From positions 1 to 64,000 of the forward strand of contig NZ_VOHQ01000004.1 in the NCBI RefSeq assembly GCF_009192765.1: a DNA stretch of 64,000 bases, read 5' to 3'. The notes below the pieces were generated by a model. The model saw only the letters and a list, made by a program, of their open reading frames with translations, did no database searches and was not told where the DNA came from. The number at the start of each line of letters is the position of its first letter. The first letter of the stretch is position 1. A program made the position numbers and the translations under genes. Source of the DNA: Agriterribacter humi (GTDB lineage Bacteria > Bacteroidota > Bacteroidia > Chitinophagales > Chitinophagaceae). This document shows positions 43,935-53,879 of this stretch, piece by piece.

Positions 43935-44531
43935 ATGAGCGCAGAGAACATGCTTCAGCCCCAAATAACAAAGAATGATAAATTAGCCCGTTTGGTGATT
44001 GGTGTTGTTTCCTTTGTAATATTTACAGCAATCGTATTGTTAAGCAAAATAAAAATAGAGGCGAACCTGGGGTTTGATGTGCATGTTTTTGCTTTAATAA
44101 ATGCTTTAATAAACTCCTTTGTATCCATTTTACTCATTGCCGGCCTTATTGCAGTAAAACGCCGCAATTATCTTTTACACAAAAAAATAATGCTGGGCGC
44201 CATTATTCTTTCCGTGCTGTTCCTCGTTTCTTATATCTGCCATCATTTGTTTGCTGGCGAAACCAGGTTTGGCGACCTAAACCATGATGGATTGGTAAGC
44301 GATGCGGAAAAATCGGCAGCCGGTTCGCTAAGGATCTTCTACTATATTATTCTTGGTACGCATATCCCGCTCGCAGGTATTATACTACCCTTTATTTTAT
44401 TTACCGCTTACAGGGGTTTGACAGCAGAATTTCCCCGGCACAAAAAAATTGCACGCATTACCTGGCCGGTTTGGCTGTATGTTTCTGTAACAGGTGTACT
44501 GGTGTATTTATTGATAAGTCCTTACTATTAA
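43935..44531 (+). CDS. DUF420 membrane protein
   Basis: A 198-residue protein with about five transmembrane segments (near residues 18-38, 50-70, 82-105, 130-152 and 172-192). It has the conserved NALINSFVSILLIAGLIAVKRR and SYICHHLFAG segments of DUF420 (YozB-like). The paired His residues could bind haem or metal. The family is repeatedly found next to SCO1 and cytochrome oxidase genes; this one follows the SCO gene by 45 bp on the same strand. Confidence 0.88.
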   Translation: MSAENMLQPQITKNDKLARLVIGVVSFVIFTAIVLLSKIKIEANLGFDVHVFALINALINSFVSILLIAGLIAVKRRNYLLHKKIMLGAIILSVLFLVSYICHHLFAGETRFGDLNHDGLVSDAEKSAAGSLRIFYYIILGTHIPLAGIILPFILFTAYRGLTAEFPRHKKIARITWPVWLYVSVTGVLVYLLISPYY

Positions 44532-44634
44532 TATACTGCCCTCTGGTGATTTCCAATTGCATAAATTGACATAAATCAATTTCAATTTTTCAATAATTTT
44601 AACCTTTAATTCATTCGTTTTTTATAGCGGACTT

Positions 44635-44642
44635 TATCTTTG
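44635..44642 (+). promoter_or_regulatory. Minus-7 element upstream of the efflux region
   Basis: TATCTTTG is an exact TAnnTTTG match in the 202-bp gap before the small secreted protein. It predicts a leader of about 85 nt. The TTTG box at minus-33 is not exact. Confidence 0.4.
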
Positions 44643-44733
44643 CAACAATTGATTTTAACCTGAAATAACCGAGTTATAAATCCTGCGGCAGTATACAGCA
44701 CTGCTGCATTTCAACAAACAATTTCCCTAAGTC

Positions 44734-45180
44734 ATGATTCAACATTTAAGAAAACAAAGGAGAACTGTAGCCTGCTTCCTGCTTCTTGGCTTTTTGAATA
44801 TCATGACCTTTTTACCTGCGAGCCGGGCGGAAGACAATGCCGTTCATCTGAGCTATCCCGTGTTTAAAAGCGGTGACTGGAATGCGGTTTATGAACAGGA
44901 TGACAACACACCTTCCACCATGCTTGAACTGCTCCTGGAAGATATTGCAGGATTGCAGGACAAGCTTCCCGATCATGAAAAGCCCGGCTTCAATGCACAT
45001 TTTTTTAATTCCAAGAACAGGATAAACGCCTGCTTTTTCCAGCATTTCATTGTACCACCCGGTATTCCTGAAGTTCAGCCGGTGCTCATTGCAAAACACG
45101 ACTTTCCTGAAGCTTCCTACGCAGGCAGGCTTCCCCTTCTGCAACGTCATAATTTTATTTTCAGACTTACCCCTTTTTGA
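44734..45180 (+). CDS. Small secreted protein of unknown function
   Basis: A 148-residue protein with a signal peptide (about residues 1-31, ending PASRAE with an AxA-like cleavage). The mature ~115 residues contain a repeated aromatic/His flavour (NAHFFNSKNRINACFFQHFIV, HDFPEASYAGRL) and two Cys in total, one of them in the signal peptide. I do not recognise the family. It lies 112 bp ahead of the RND adaptor on the same strand and may be co-transcribed, but no efflux-related motif is seen. The frame may not be conserved; treat the coding call as probable. Confidence 0.6.
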   Translation: MIQHLRKQRRTVACFLLLGFLNIMTFLPASRAEDNAVHLSYPVFKSGDWNAVYEQDDNTPSTMLELLLEDIAGLQDKLPDHEKPGFNAHFFNSKNRINACFFQHFIVPPGIPEVQPVLIAKHDFPEASYAGRLPLLQRHNFIFRLTPF

Positions 45181-45292
45181 GGTTGTGAATCATTTCATGC
45201 GTTATTGCATGCTGCTTACTGTTCACAATTCATTTTAATTCCCGTCAGCAGATCGGGTTTGTGTTATTCATTTTTAAATACAACTCTAAAGG

Positions 45293-46384
45293 ATGAAAAA
45301 TATATGGTATATACTTGCCGGCATTTTTATGGCAGGATGTTCGGTTAAGGGAAATGTTCAGGATAATAAAGATCTGCCCCAGTTGCCTGTTATAGAAGTA
45401 TCGCTTAAAGACACTTCCTTGCACCATGATTATGTAACGAGCATTGAAGCGGTGAAAAATGTAGAGATCCGCACCAGGGTCCAGGGATTTCTGAATAAGA
45501 TATTTGTAGATGAAGGACAGGTAGTGAAGAAAGGACAATCTCTTTTCCAGTTAGATGACAAGGAATTTGTAATTGCGCTCTCCAAAGCAAAAGCAAATGT
45601 AAACAATGCCGAAGCCGAAGCAAGAACCGCCGAAGTAGAGCTGCTGAGGGTAAAAGGCTTATTAGCGAAAGAAATCGTATCGCCTACCGAAAAGGATATG
45701 GCGGAAGCCAAATATAAGGCTGCACAGGCCAAGGTGGAAGAAGCGATGGCTGCTCAAAAGAAAGCGGAAACCAGCCTTTCCTATACATTTATACATTCTC
45801 CGTTCGATGGCATTATTAACCGCATCCCGTTTAAAGCCGGCAGCGTGCTTGATGCCGGCGCCCTGCTCACCACTATCTCAGACAATCATGAAGTATACGC
45901 TTATTTTAATGTTTCGGAAAATGAATACCTGAACTACCGGAAAACGGCAACAGAAAGCAGGAACAACAATATCAGCCTGCTGCTCGCCGACGGAACAGCA
46001 TATCCTTATTCGGGGAAAATTGAAACCGTGGAAGGTGAATTTGATGAAAGCACGGGCTCTATCGCGTTCAGGGCAAGGTTTCCCAACCCTTCCAGGCTGC
46101 TGAAGCATGGCGCATCGGGTAAAGTAAGACTTACGATCAATGCCGGCGATGCTTTGATCATCCCCCAAAAAGCCGTATTTGAAATACAGGATAAAAGTTA
46201 CGTATTCGTAGTAAACGCCGACAATACGGTGAAAATGACAACCGTGGTGCCACAGGCAAGAATAGCGCAATCTTATATTATCAAGGAGGGCCTGAACAAG
46301 GGAGATAAAATCGTATACGAGGGCGTACAGCGTCTCCGCGAAGGTGCCCGCATACAACCCATTCTTATACACAGACAATCATAA
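45293..46384 (+). CDS. RND efflux periplasmic adaptor (AcrA-like)
   Basis: A 363-residue membrane fusion protein with a lipobox (FMAGCS, Cys16). It has the standard order of lipoyl half-motifs (IRTRVQGFLNKIFVDEGQVVKKGQ and SPFDGIINRIPFKAGSVL), an alpha-helical hairpin (about 85-145, Ala/Glu/Lys rich), and beta-barrel and membrane-proximal domains (GASGKVRLTI ... IIPQKAVFEIQDKSYVFVV). It bridges the inner-membrane pump and the outer-membrane factor encoded downstream. AAAGG just before the ATG is a usable ribosome site. Confidence 0.94.
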   Translation: MKNIWYILAGIFMAGCSVKGNVQDNKDLPQLPVIEVSLKDTSLHHDYVTSIEAVKNVEIRTRVQGFLNKIFVDEGQVVKKGQSLFQLDDKEFVIALSKAKANVNNAEAEARTAEVELLRVKGLLAKEIVSPTEKDMAEAKYKAAQAKVEEAMAAQKKAETSLSYTFIHSPFDGIINRIPFKAGSVLDAGALLTTISDNHEVYAYFNVSENEYLNYRKTATESRNNNISLLLADGTAYPYSGKIETVEGEFDESTGSIAFRARFPNPSRLLKHGASGKVRLTINAGDALIIPQKAVFEIQDKSYVFVVNADNTVKMTTVVPQARIAQSYIIKEGLNKGDKIVYEGVQRLREGARIQPILIHRQS

Positions 46385-46583
46385 CGGCCAAATCTGCATA
46401 GCAACAGAATGATGGATCATACAGACCCTGCTGCGCATCCGACGACCGGATGGAGCAAGCCAGGCTGTTAGGACAAAGCGGGGCTGTAGGATGTTTGCTT
46501 TAAAACAATGAGGTAAAGCCCCTGCTTTTTATTCCTGGATGCCAAAAACCATTTAAAAACCGATCTGTACAACAACCTCTTTT

Positions 46584-49500
46584 ATGATAGAAACTTTTAT
46601 CAGGCGACCCATATTGTCGCTGGTTATTTCATTGATCATTACTCTACTGGGCGTGCTGGCACTGTTTAACTTACCCATTACACAGTTCCCCGATATTGTG
46701 CCACCCTCGGTAACGGTAACAGCAAGATATACAGGCGCCAATGCCCAGGTATGCGCCGATGCGGTTGCCACGCCGCTGGAAAGGGCAATTAACGGGGTGC
46801 CGGGCATGACCTATATGAATACGGTGACCAGCAACAACGGAGTAACCCTCATAACCATTTCTTTTAAAGTGGGCACGGATCCCGACCAGGCAGCGGTAAA
46901 TGTGCAGAACAGGGTAACCACCGTGCTGGATGAACTCCCCGAAGAAGTGATAAAAGCGGGCGTTGTAACGGAAAAAGAGGTGAACAGCATGCTGCTTTAT
47001 CTCAATATCGTGAGTGAAGACACCACGATGGATGAGCAGTTCATTTTTAACTTCACCGACATTAATGTGCTAAAAGAACTAAAGCGCATTGATGGCGTGG
47101 GATTCGTTGAAATAATGGGCGCAAAGGATTATGCCATGCGGGTTTGGCTGAAACCCGACCGCATGCTGGCGTACAATGTGTCGGCAGATGAAGTGATTGC
47201 AGCCCTCCGCAGCCAGAATGTGGAAGCCGCTCCCGGCAAAACCGGTGAGGGCTCGGGCAAGCAATCCAATGTACTGGAGTATGTTTTGCGCTACACCGGT
47301 AAATTTTCGGAGCCGGAGGAATATAAAAATATTGTTTTACGTGCAAATGAAGATGGGTCGATACTCCGGCTACGGGATGTAGCCGGGGTTGAATTCGGTG
47401 CGCTCAGCTACAGCATGGTTTCCAAAACAGATGGTAGGGCCTCGGCATCTATTATGATCAAACAACGGCCGGGGTCTAATGCAAGAGAGGTGATCAGTAA
47501 CATTAAGGCGCGCATGGCGGACCTGAAAGAATCTTCTTTTGTACCCGGTATGGATTACAATTTCGCATATGATGTATCGCGTTTTCTCGACGCTTCCATC
47601 AGCGAGGTATTAAAAACATTACTGGAAGCTTTTGTGCTGGTGTTTATCGTGGTTTTTCTGTTCCTGCAGGATTTCCGTTCCACGCTTATTCCTGCACTGG
47701 CTGTACCTGTAGCACTTATTGGTACCCTTGCCTTTATGCTGGCGCTGGGCTTTTCCATCAACCTGCTTTCACTTTTTGCACTGGTGCTTGCCATTGGCAT
47801 TGTGGTAGACAATGCCATAGTGGTGGTGGAAGCAGTGCATGTAAAAATGACGGAAGATCACATGGGAGCAATGGATGCCACGATTGCCGCCATGAAAGAG
47901 ATAACTGGCGCTATTTTGGCCATTACACTGGTCATGTCGGCCGTTTTTGTACCGGTAGCGTTCCTGTCGGGGCCGGTAGGTGTTTTTTACAGGCAGTTTT
48001 CCTTGACCCTTGCCATTGCTATCGTAATATCGGGCATCAATGCCTTAACGCTTACCCCGGCGCTCTGCGCGCTGATGCTGCGGCATCCTGCACCGGCAAC
48101 GAAAAAAAAGAAAAGCCCCGTACAGCGTTTTTTTTCCGGGTTCAATAAAGCTTACAATAGCACGCAGGGCAATTATCAGCACCTGATAAAATACCTCGCA
48201 GGCAGAAAAGCGGTAACCATGGGCCTGCTGGTCGTTTTCTTTGTGGCTACATGGGGCAGCAGTGCTGTGCTGCCGTCGGGCTTTATTCCTACCGAAGACC
48301 AGGGTATGATCTATGTAAACGTTACTACCCCTGCAGGCTCTACTGTTGAACGCACCGGTAAAGTGCTGGATGAAGTGCAGGAAGCCGCGCAGGACCTGGA
48401 TGCCGTTGATAATATTTCTACCCTTGCGGGTTATAGCCTCGTCACCGAAGTGTCCGGCGCTTCTTACGGTATGGCCATGATCAATATGAAAAGCTGGGAC
48501 GAAAGGTCGGAATCCGTGGACGATCTTATTAAAATCCTGGAGGAAAAGACGAAACATATTACCGATGCCAGTATTGAGTTCCTGCCACCGCCTACCGTTC
48601 CCGGGTTTGGCAATTCAAGCGGATTTGAGTTCCGGCTTCTGGACAAAACCGGCAGCGAAGATCTGCAGCAAACGCAAAAAGTGGCCAATGATGTGATTGC
48701 CGCGGCCGTAAAGTCGGGAGCGGTAAGCAATGCCTTCACGGGCTTCAATCCTAACTTTCCCCAGTATATGGTTCATGTAGACCAGGACATGGCCGCAAAA
48801 AAAGGTGTGACCATTGAAAATGCCATGAACACGCTGCAAACACTGCTGGGAAGCTATTATGCCACCAATTTCATCCGGTTTGGCCAAATGTACAAGGTAA
48901 TGGTGCAGGCTTATCCCCAGTATCGCTCAAGTCCTGAAGACATACTTAAGCTGTACCTGAAAAATAAAGATGGTGAAATGGTGCCGTTTTCCACCTTTAT
49001 CAAAATGGAAAGGGTATATGGGCCGGAGCAGCTGACCCGCTATAATATGTATACTTCTGCACTCATTAATGGCGACGCTGCAGCCGGAAAAAGCAGCGGT
49101 GATGCCATTAAAGCAGTAGAGTCCGCTGCCAAAGAAGTGCTTCCAAGAGGGTTCGATTATGAATGGTCGGGTATGACCCGGGAACAGATCCTTTCGGGTA
49201 ACCAGGCGCTTTATATTTTTATCATCTGCCTAGTGTTTGTGTACCTCATCCTGGCTGCACAATACGAAAGCTTCCTGCTGCCGTTGCCTGTTATCCTTTC
49301 GCTGCCCGCGGGAATCTTCGGATCTTTTCTGTCATTGAAACTAGCAGGGCTGGAAAACAATATTTATGCGCAGGTAGCGCTGGTGATGCTTATCGGTTTA
49401 CTAGGTAAAAATGCTATTCTTATTGTGGAGTTTGCCATCCAGCGAAAAAAGCTGGGATCATCCATACTGGAAGGCGCTATAGCAGGAGCCGCCTCAAGAC

Positions 49501-49763
49501 TAAGACCTATTTTAATGACCTCCTTTGCCTTTATTGCCGGGCTTATTCCTCTTTGTATTGCAACCGGTGCAGGGGCACTGGGCAACCGTTCCATCGGCAT
49601 GGCGGCCGCAGGTGGCATGCTTACGGGAACGCTCTTAGGGATTATCCTGATACCGGGATTGTATGTTGTTTTTGCAGGCATAGAGGAAAAGTTAGGATTG
49701 AAAAAGAAAATGAAACTCAAAGTAGATTCCTTAAAATTTAAGGTAGCGCAGGAAGAAGAATAA
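46584..49763 (+). CDS. RND multidrug efflux pump (HAE1/AcrB type)
   Basis: A 1059-residue inner-membrane transporter of the expected length, with 12 predicted transmembrane helices and two large periplasmic loops. The first residues (MIETFIRRPILSLVISLII) and TQFPDIVPPSVTVTARYTGA are hallmarks. The proton-relay region in TM4 reads GIVVDNAIVVVE, keeping the first Asp but having Asn where AcrB has Asp408, a common variant in HAE1 pumps. GLLGKNAIL supplies the TM10 Lys. It expels amphiphilic drugs, bile-like compounds or dyes by proton motive force. It follows the adaptor after 199 bp containing a small hairpin (46436-46452). Confidence 0.95.
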   Translation: MIETFIRRPILSLVISLIITLLGVLALFNLPITQFPDIVPPSVTVTARYTGANAQVCADAVATPLERAINGVPGMTYMNTVTSNNGVTLITISFKVGTDPDQAAVNVQNRVTTVLDELPEEVIKAGVVTEKEVNSMLLYLNIVSEDTTMDEQFIFNFTDINVLKELKRIDGVGFVEIMGAKDYAMRVWLKPDRMLAYNVSADEVIAALRSQNVEAAPGKTGEGSGKQSNVLEYVLRYTGKFSEPEEYKNIVLRANEDGSILRLRDVAGVEFGALSYSMVSKTDGRASASIMIKQRPGSNAREVISNIKARMADLKESSFVPGMDYNFAYDVSRFLDASISEVLKTLLEAFVLVFIVVFLFLQDFRSTLIPALAVPVALIGTLAFMLALGFSINLLSLFALVLAIGIVVDNAIVVVEAVHVKMTEDHMGAMDATIAAMKEITGAILAITLVMSAVFVPVAFLSGPVGVFYRQFSLTLAIAIVISGINALTLTPALCALMLRHPAPATKKKKSPVQRFFSGFNKAYNSTQGNYQHLIKYLAGRKAVTMGLLVVFFVATWGSSAVLPSGFIPTEDQGMIYVNVTTPAGSTVERTGKVLDEVQEAAQDLDAVDNISTLAGYSLVTEVSGASYGMAMINMKSWDERSESVDDLIKILEEKTKHITDASIEFLPPPTVPGFGNSSGFEFRLLDKTGSEDLQQTQKVANDVIAAAVKSGAVSNAFTGFNPNFPQYMVHVDQDMAAKKGVTIENAMNTLQTLLGSYYATNFIRFGQMYKVMVQAYPQYRSSPEDILKLYLKNKDGEMVPFSTFIKMERVYGPEQLTRYNMYTSALINGDAAAGKSSGDAIKAVESAAKEVLPRGFDYEWSGMTREQILSGNQALYIFIICLVFVYLILAAQYESFLLPLPVILSLPAGIFGSFLSLKLAGLENNIYAQVALVMLIGLLGKNAILIVEFAIQRKKLGSSILEGAIAGAASRLRPILMTSFAFIAGLIPLCIATGAGALGNRSIGMAAAGGMLTGTLLGIILIPGLYVVFAGIEEKLGLKKKMKLKVDSLKFKVAQEEE

Positions 49764-49847
49764 CATACAGCATCTGTGGCACGACCACTGTGATGCCGGG
49801 GCCGCACCCTGTTTTTATCTGTAAAAAAAATTAATTACACATCGTTT

Positions 49848-51302
49848 ATGAAAAAGATCAGTTCCGCACTGTATATCCGGTTTTGCGCTTATGCTTTCCT
49901 GTTGGTATTTATACCGGCCTGTGTAACCCGGCAGCCGGTTGTGCAGGATTCTGCTGCGGCCCTGCCCGGCAGCTACAGCGGCCGAGCCGACAGTTCCAGT
50001 TTAAGCAGCCTCACCCGTGAACAGTTTTTCCGCGACACCGTACTCCTCCGGCTGATTGACACGGCTATAAAGAATAATCTTACGCTCAAGACCACGGTGG
50101 AAAAAATTATGATAGCGAGAGCCCACCTGCTTACGCAAAAAGGATTGAGACTTCCTTCCCTGGATGGCTTTGTGTCGGGAGCAGTGGATAAATACGGTAA
50201 ATATACAATGACGGGCGTAGGCAACTTTGATACCAATCTTTCCCAGAATATTACAGAAGACCAAAAAGTAACCAACCCTGCCCGAGATTTTTTTCTCGGA
50301 TTAAAAAGCTCATGGGAGATTGACCTGTGGGGAAAGCTGAAGGCGAAGAAAAAATCTGCCTATAATGCACTGCTGGCCTCCGAAAAAGGTAGGCACTGGG
50401 TAACCACGCAACTGGTAACCCAGGTAGCTTCCTACTATTATGAACTGCTGGCTTTAGACAACAGGCTGGAGATCATCCGCAGGAATATAAAATTACAGGA
50501 AAGAGCGGTTGAGATCGTACAAGCACAAATGGAAGGCGGACGTGCCAACGCACTGGCTGTGCAGCAATTCAACGCGCATTTGATACATACCCTCATTCTT
50601 GAGCAGGAAACCCGGCTGGCCATTATTGAACTTGAGAACGAAATGAACATGCTGCTCGGCCGTTTTGCACAAACGCCTGTTCCGAGGGGTTTACCCATAC
50701 GGCAACAAAAAATACCGCAGGTGATCACGTCCGGGATACCCGCCGATCTGTTAACAAACCGTCCCGATATACAGCAGGCAGAGTTGGAACTGGCAGCCAG
50801 CAGAGCCAATGTAACAGCCGCCCGGAAAGCCTTCTTGCCCTCTGTTACCCTTACTCCCTACCTTGCAATGAATGCTTTTAAACTACCCCTCTTGTTCAAC
50901 GGAAGCTCTGTAGCCTATGGATTATTGGGGGGAATTACACAACCCGTCTTTAACCGCCACCACCTAAAAGCTGGTTTCGCTGTTGCCAATGCCGAGCAAA
51001 ACATTGCTTTTTATAATTACCGGCAAAGCATTTTACAGGGTTACCGGGAAGTGCTGAACAATTTGAAGGGAATAGAGCATTACATGAAAATCGTTGAACT
51101 GAACCAGTCTGAAGTGCAGGTGCTGACCGATGCGGTAAGCACATCAACCGAATTGTACCTTAACGGATACGCCAGCTATCTGGAAGTGATCACGGCCCAA
51201 AAAGGAGTGCTGGAGACCGAATTAAAACGCACAACCTCACAAAAAGACTTGCTGACCGTTGTACTGGACCTGTACCGATCCCTGGGAGGCGGTTGGGAAT
51301 AG
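49848..51302 (+). CDS. Outer-membrane efflux factor (TolC/NodT family)
   Basis: A 484-residue outer-membrane channel lipoprotein (IPACVT, Cys25) with two structural repeats of the OEP fold. It shows typical WEIDLWGKLKAKKKSA (near residue 160), NRPDIQQAELELAASRANV (near 304) and YLNGYASYLEVITAQ segments. It forms the exit duct for the RND pump encoded 84 bp upstream, completing a three-gene adaptor-pump-channel operon. No local TetR or MarR regulator is seen. Confidence 0.94.
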   Translation: MKKISSALYIRFCAYAFLLVFIPACVTRQPVVQDSAAALPGSYSGRADSSSLSSLTREQFFRDTVLLRLIDTAIKNNLTLKTTVEKIMIARAHLLTQKGLRLPSLDGFVSGAVDKYGKYTMTGVGNFDTNLSQNITEDQKVTNPARDFFLGLKSSWEIDLWGKLKAKKKSAYNALLASEKGRHWVTTQLVTQVASYYYELLALDNRLEIIRRNIKLQERAVEIVQAQMEGGRANALAVQQFNAHLIHTLILEQETRLAIIELENEMNMLLGRFAQTPVPRGLPIRQQKIPQVITSGIPADLLTNRPDIQQAELELAASRANVTAARKAFLPSVTLTPYLAMNAFKLPLLFNGSSVAYGLLGGITQPVFNRHHLKAGFAVANAEQNIAFYNYRQSILQGYREVLNNLKGIEHYMKIVELNQSEVQVLTDAVSTSTELYLNGYASYLEVITAQKGVLETELKRTTSQKDLLTVVLDLYRSLGGGWE

Positions 51303-51517
51303 GTAAGCGACAGGGCTTTTAAATAGGTCTGAAAAATCCTGGCAGCAACCATTCTTTCAAACTGTATGAGTGATTTTCACAAATATCCGTTCATCAGAAG
51401 CCGGTTCTGCTGCTTTCGTCACAAAACCCAAGGCTTCTCTGTTGATGGAAAAACACCAAATAACATTGGCTGGTCATTTTTTTTTAACTTTAAAAAATAA
51501 ACAACACGGTGCTGCAT

Positions 51518-52507
51518 ATGACAGAAAAGATACAAAGATCTCCCAATTATAAAAAAGGCTCCTTTCAGAATCTTTCCGCAACACCGGTAGTGGCAAAAAA
51601 CAGTTCCTGGTATAAGGTAATAAAAGATAGTTTTAACCGGCCAAAAGAAATTCGGCCTTCCCAACCCCTTCCATCAATAAAAACGGATCTTAAAAACCTC
51701 TATTCAGAAAATCCGGTAATCATCTGGTTCGGACATTCCTCTTATCTTATCCATATCAGGGGAAAAAATATTCTTGTAGATCCTGTTTTTAGCGGGCATG
51801 CTTCACCTGTCCGGTGCCTGGTTAAAGCTTTTGCAGGTACAGATATATATACTCCCGATGATTTACCGCCCATAGACCTGATGATTCTCACGCACAATCA
51901 TTATGATCATCTTGATACCCGTACCATTACACGGCTTAACGCTAAAACCAGTGCTTATTGTGTTCCCCTGGGCGCAGGCGCCAGTTTTCAAAAACTTCAT
52001 ATTCACTCTATAACGGAATTAGACTGGTGGGAGACAGAACGTATAACAAATGAAATTGAAATTACTGCAACACCTGCCAGGCATTTTTCGGGGCGTGGGT
52101 TGAAAAGGGGCGGTTCACTCTGGTGTTCTTTTGTTCTTAAGCTCTTCGGCTATACTATTTTTATTGGCGGCGATTCGGGATATGATACACATTTTAAAGA
52201 AATAGGAGAAAAATTCAGCGGATTTGACCTGGCAATCCTTGAATGCGGTCAATACAATACCTCCTGGCCATTTATACACATGATGCCCGAGGAAACCGTA
52301 CAGGCAAGTATAGATCTTAAAGCAAAATGGTTACTTCCCGTACACTGGGGAAAATTTGCCTTAGCCAATCACCCGTGGAATGAGCCTGTGGCAAGAGCAG
52401 TAAAAAAAGCGGCTGAATTAAATGTCAATATCACTACTCCCGTAATTGGGGAACCCGTAATTCTAAATGAAAGTTACCCGGTAAAATCCTGGTGGAATAA
52501 TTATTAG
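51518..52507 (+). CDS. MBL-fold hydrolase (UlaG/NAPE-PLD-like)
   Basis: About 329 residues from the ATG at 51518 (MTEKIQRSPN); a GTG at 51509 is also in frame but less likely. The metallo-beta-lactamase metal motif LTHNHYDHLD is at about 125-134, ATPARHFSGRG gives the third His and FIGGDSGYD the bridging Asp. The last His is in LPVHWGKFAL. The N-terminal WFGHSSYLIHIRGKNILVDPVF matches NAPE-PLD-like/L-ascorbate-6-P lactonase relatives. No signal peptide is present. The substrate is unknown. Confidence 0.92.
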   Translation: MTEKIQRSPNYKKGSFQNLSATPVVAKNSSWYKVIKDSFNRPKEIRPSQPLPSIKTDLKNLYSENPVIIWFGHSSYLIHIRGKNILVDPVFSGHASPVRCLVKAFAGTDIYTPDDLPPIDLMILTHNHYDHLDTRTITRLNAKTSAYCVPLGAGASFQKLHIHSITELDWWETERITNEIEITATPARHFSGRGLKRGGSLWCSFVLKLFGYTIFIGGDSGYDTHFKEIGEKFSGFDLAILECGQYNTSWPFIHMMPEETVQASIDLKAKWLLPVHWGKFALANHPWNEPVARAVKKAAELNVNITTPVIGEPVILNESYPVKSWWNNY

Positions 52508-52605
52508 CACTTAACGGTGGGTTAACAATAAAAGAAGCAGTTGGCAATACTTTTCAAATAATTAAAAACATATTTGTGCATATTAATTCTCCCAACCGTT
52601 TTGGT

Positions 52606-53868
52606 ATGCGTTCCGCCACTTTAAAATGGATAGTGCTTACGGGTGCTGTTGTTATCGGGCTAATCATTGCCATCCAGTTATACTGGTTGAACCATATCTA
52701 CAAATTAGAGCAGAAACAGTTTGATACCAATGCGGTGAAAAGCATTCGCGGGCTTTTTGAGGATATTAATCTTTCAGACAGTCCCGGCAGCCATTTACAG
52801 CAAATGGTTACCATGCGGCCATCCCGCAATACTTTTGTTGTAAGAATCAGTAATCTGCCGCATAAAGACACCCTGGTATTTTATCTGACCCGCGAACTGA
52901 TGGATTTCGACATTTTAACCGAATGCAATGTGGCTTTATATGATAAAACAAAACAGGATTATATTTTTCAGCAAAATATTCCTTCGCCGGCTTCAGACCC
53001 GCCATTGAAGTCTGAAGCCTTAGAGGTATATCCGGCAAATTACCATTATATTCTTCTGCATTTCCCGGACAGGAGCGCGTATATTTTATCGCAAATGAAT
53101 TTATGGATAATGGGCAGCATTGTTTTGGTGCTGGTATTAATTGGTTTGGCTGTGAGTATGTTCTATTTCTATAAACAAAAGTTCCTCATAGAAATACAAA
53201 AAGACTTCGTAAATAACTTTACACATGAATTTAAGACACCCCTCGCCGTAATGAAAATCGCTTCGGAGGTGTTGGCGCAGCCCGGTATAATAAAACAACC
53301 CGACCGGATGGAAAAATACACCAACATTATTTCGCATGAAACAGAACACCTGCAAAACCAGGTAGAACAATTGTTAAAGATGGCGGTGTCGGAACAAAAT
53401 GAACTTCGGGTAAAGATGGAATCTATTCCGGTAAAGGAAATTATTGATCAGGCGATATCCAAGCTGCAGCCCCTGGTAGAAGCGGAAGGTGCAAAGATTG
53501 AAATTAAAATTGAAGACGATGACATCGCTATTAAGGCCGATAAAACACATCTTGAACTCGCCATTGTTAACCTCATCGAAAATGGAATAAAGTATTCCCG
53601 CACTCCTTTAATAATTATAGAAGCGGGAAAAAACGGAACGGAAAGTTATATCTCGGTAAAAGACAATGGCGTAGGTATTGATAAAAAATATTTTAAAAAT
53701 ATCTTTAAGAAATTCTACCGGGTACCCACAGGCGATGTGCATAATGTAAAGGGCTTTGGGTTAGGCCTGAATTTTGTTAAAAAAATAGTAGACGCCCATA
53801 ATGGAAGAATTACCGTAAACAGCGTGCCGGGTATCGGCACAGAATTTAAAATTATTTTACCCGGATAA
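52606..53868 (+). CDS. Sensor histidine kinase
   Basis: About 420 residues from the ATG at 52606 (MRSATLKWIV); a GTG ten codons upstream is possible. Two transmembrane helices (about 8-28 and 168-190) flank a periplasmic sensor domain of about 140 residues without recognised motifs. The H-box FTHEFKTPL carries the phospho-acceptor His. The ATPase domain has N-box VNLIENGIKYS, G1 KDNGVGID and G2 GFGLGLNFVKKI. There is no HAMP domain that I can place. The response regulator follows 11 bp downstream. Confidence 0.94.
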   Translation: MRSATLKWIVLTGAVVIGLIIAIQLYWLNHIYKLEQKQFDTNAVKSIRGLFEDINLSDSPGSHLQQMVTMRPSRNTFVVRISNLPHKDTLVFYLTRELMDFDILTECNVALYDKTKQDYIFQQNIPSPASDPPLKSEALEVYPANYHYILLHFPDRSAYILSQMNLWIMGSIVLVLVLIGLAVSMFYFYKQKFLIEIQKDFVNNFTHEFKTPLAVMKIASEVLAQPGIIKQPDRMEKYTNIISHETEHLQNQVEQLLKMAVSEQNELRVKMESIPVKEIIDQAISKLQPLVEAEGAKIEIKIEDDDIAIKADKTHLELAIVNLIENGIKYSRTPLIIIEAGKNGTESYISVKDNGVGIDKKYFKNIFKKFYRVPTGDVHNVKGFGLGLNFVKKIVDAHNGRITVNSVPGIGTEFKIILPG

Positions 53869-53879
53869 ATACTTTTATC

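Noticed and set aside
46436-46452. CATCCG/CGGATG hairpin between adaptor and RND pump genes as a terminator
   Set aside because: Only 6 bp, no U tract, and the operon is expected to continue into the pump gene.
47800-47840. RND pump inactive because of VDN instead of VDD in TM4
   Set aside because: This Asn variant is common in HAE1-type pumps, and the other relay residues are present.
51370-51552. Short frame before the MBL-fold gene
   Set aside because: Overlaps the start of the MBL gene in another frame and shows no family features.
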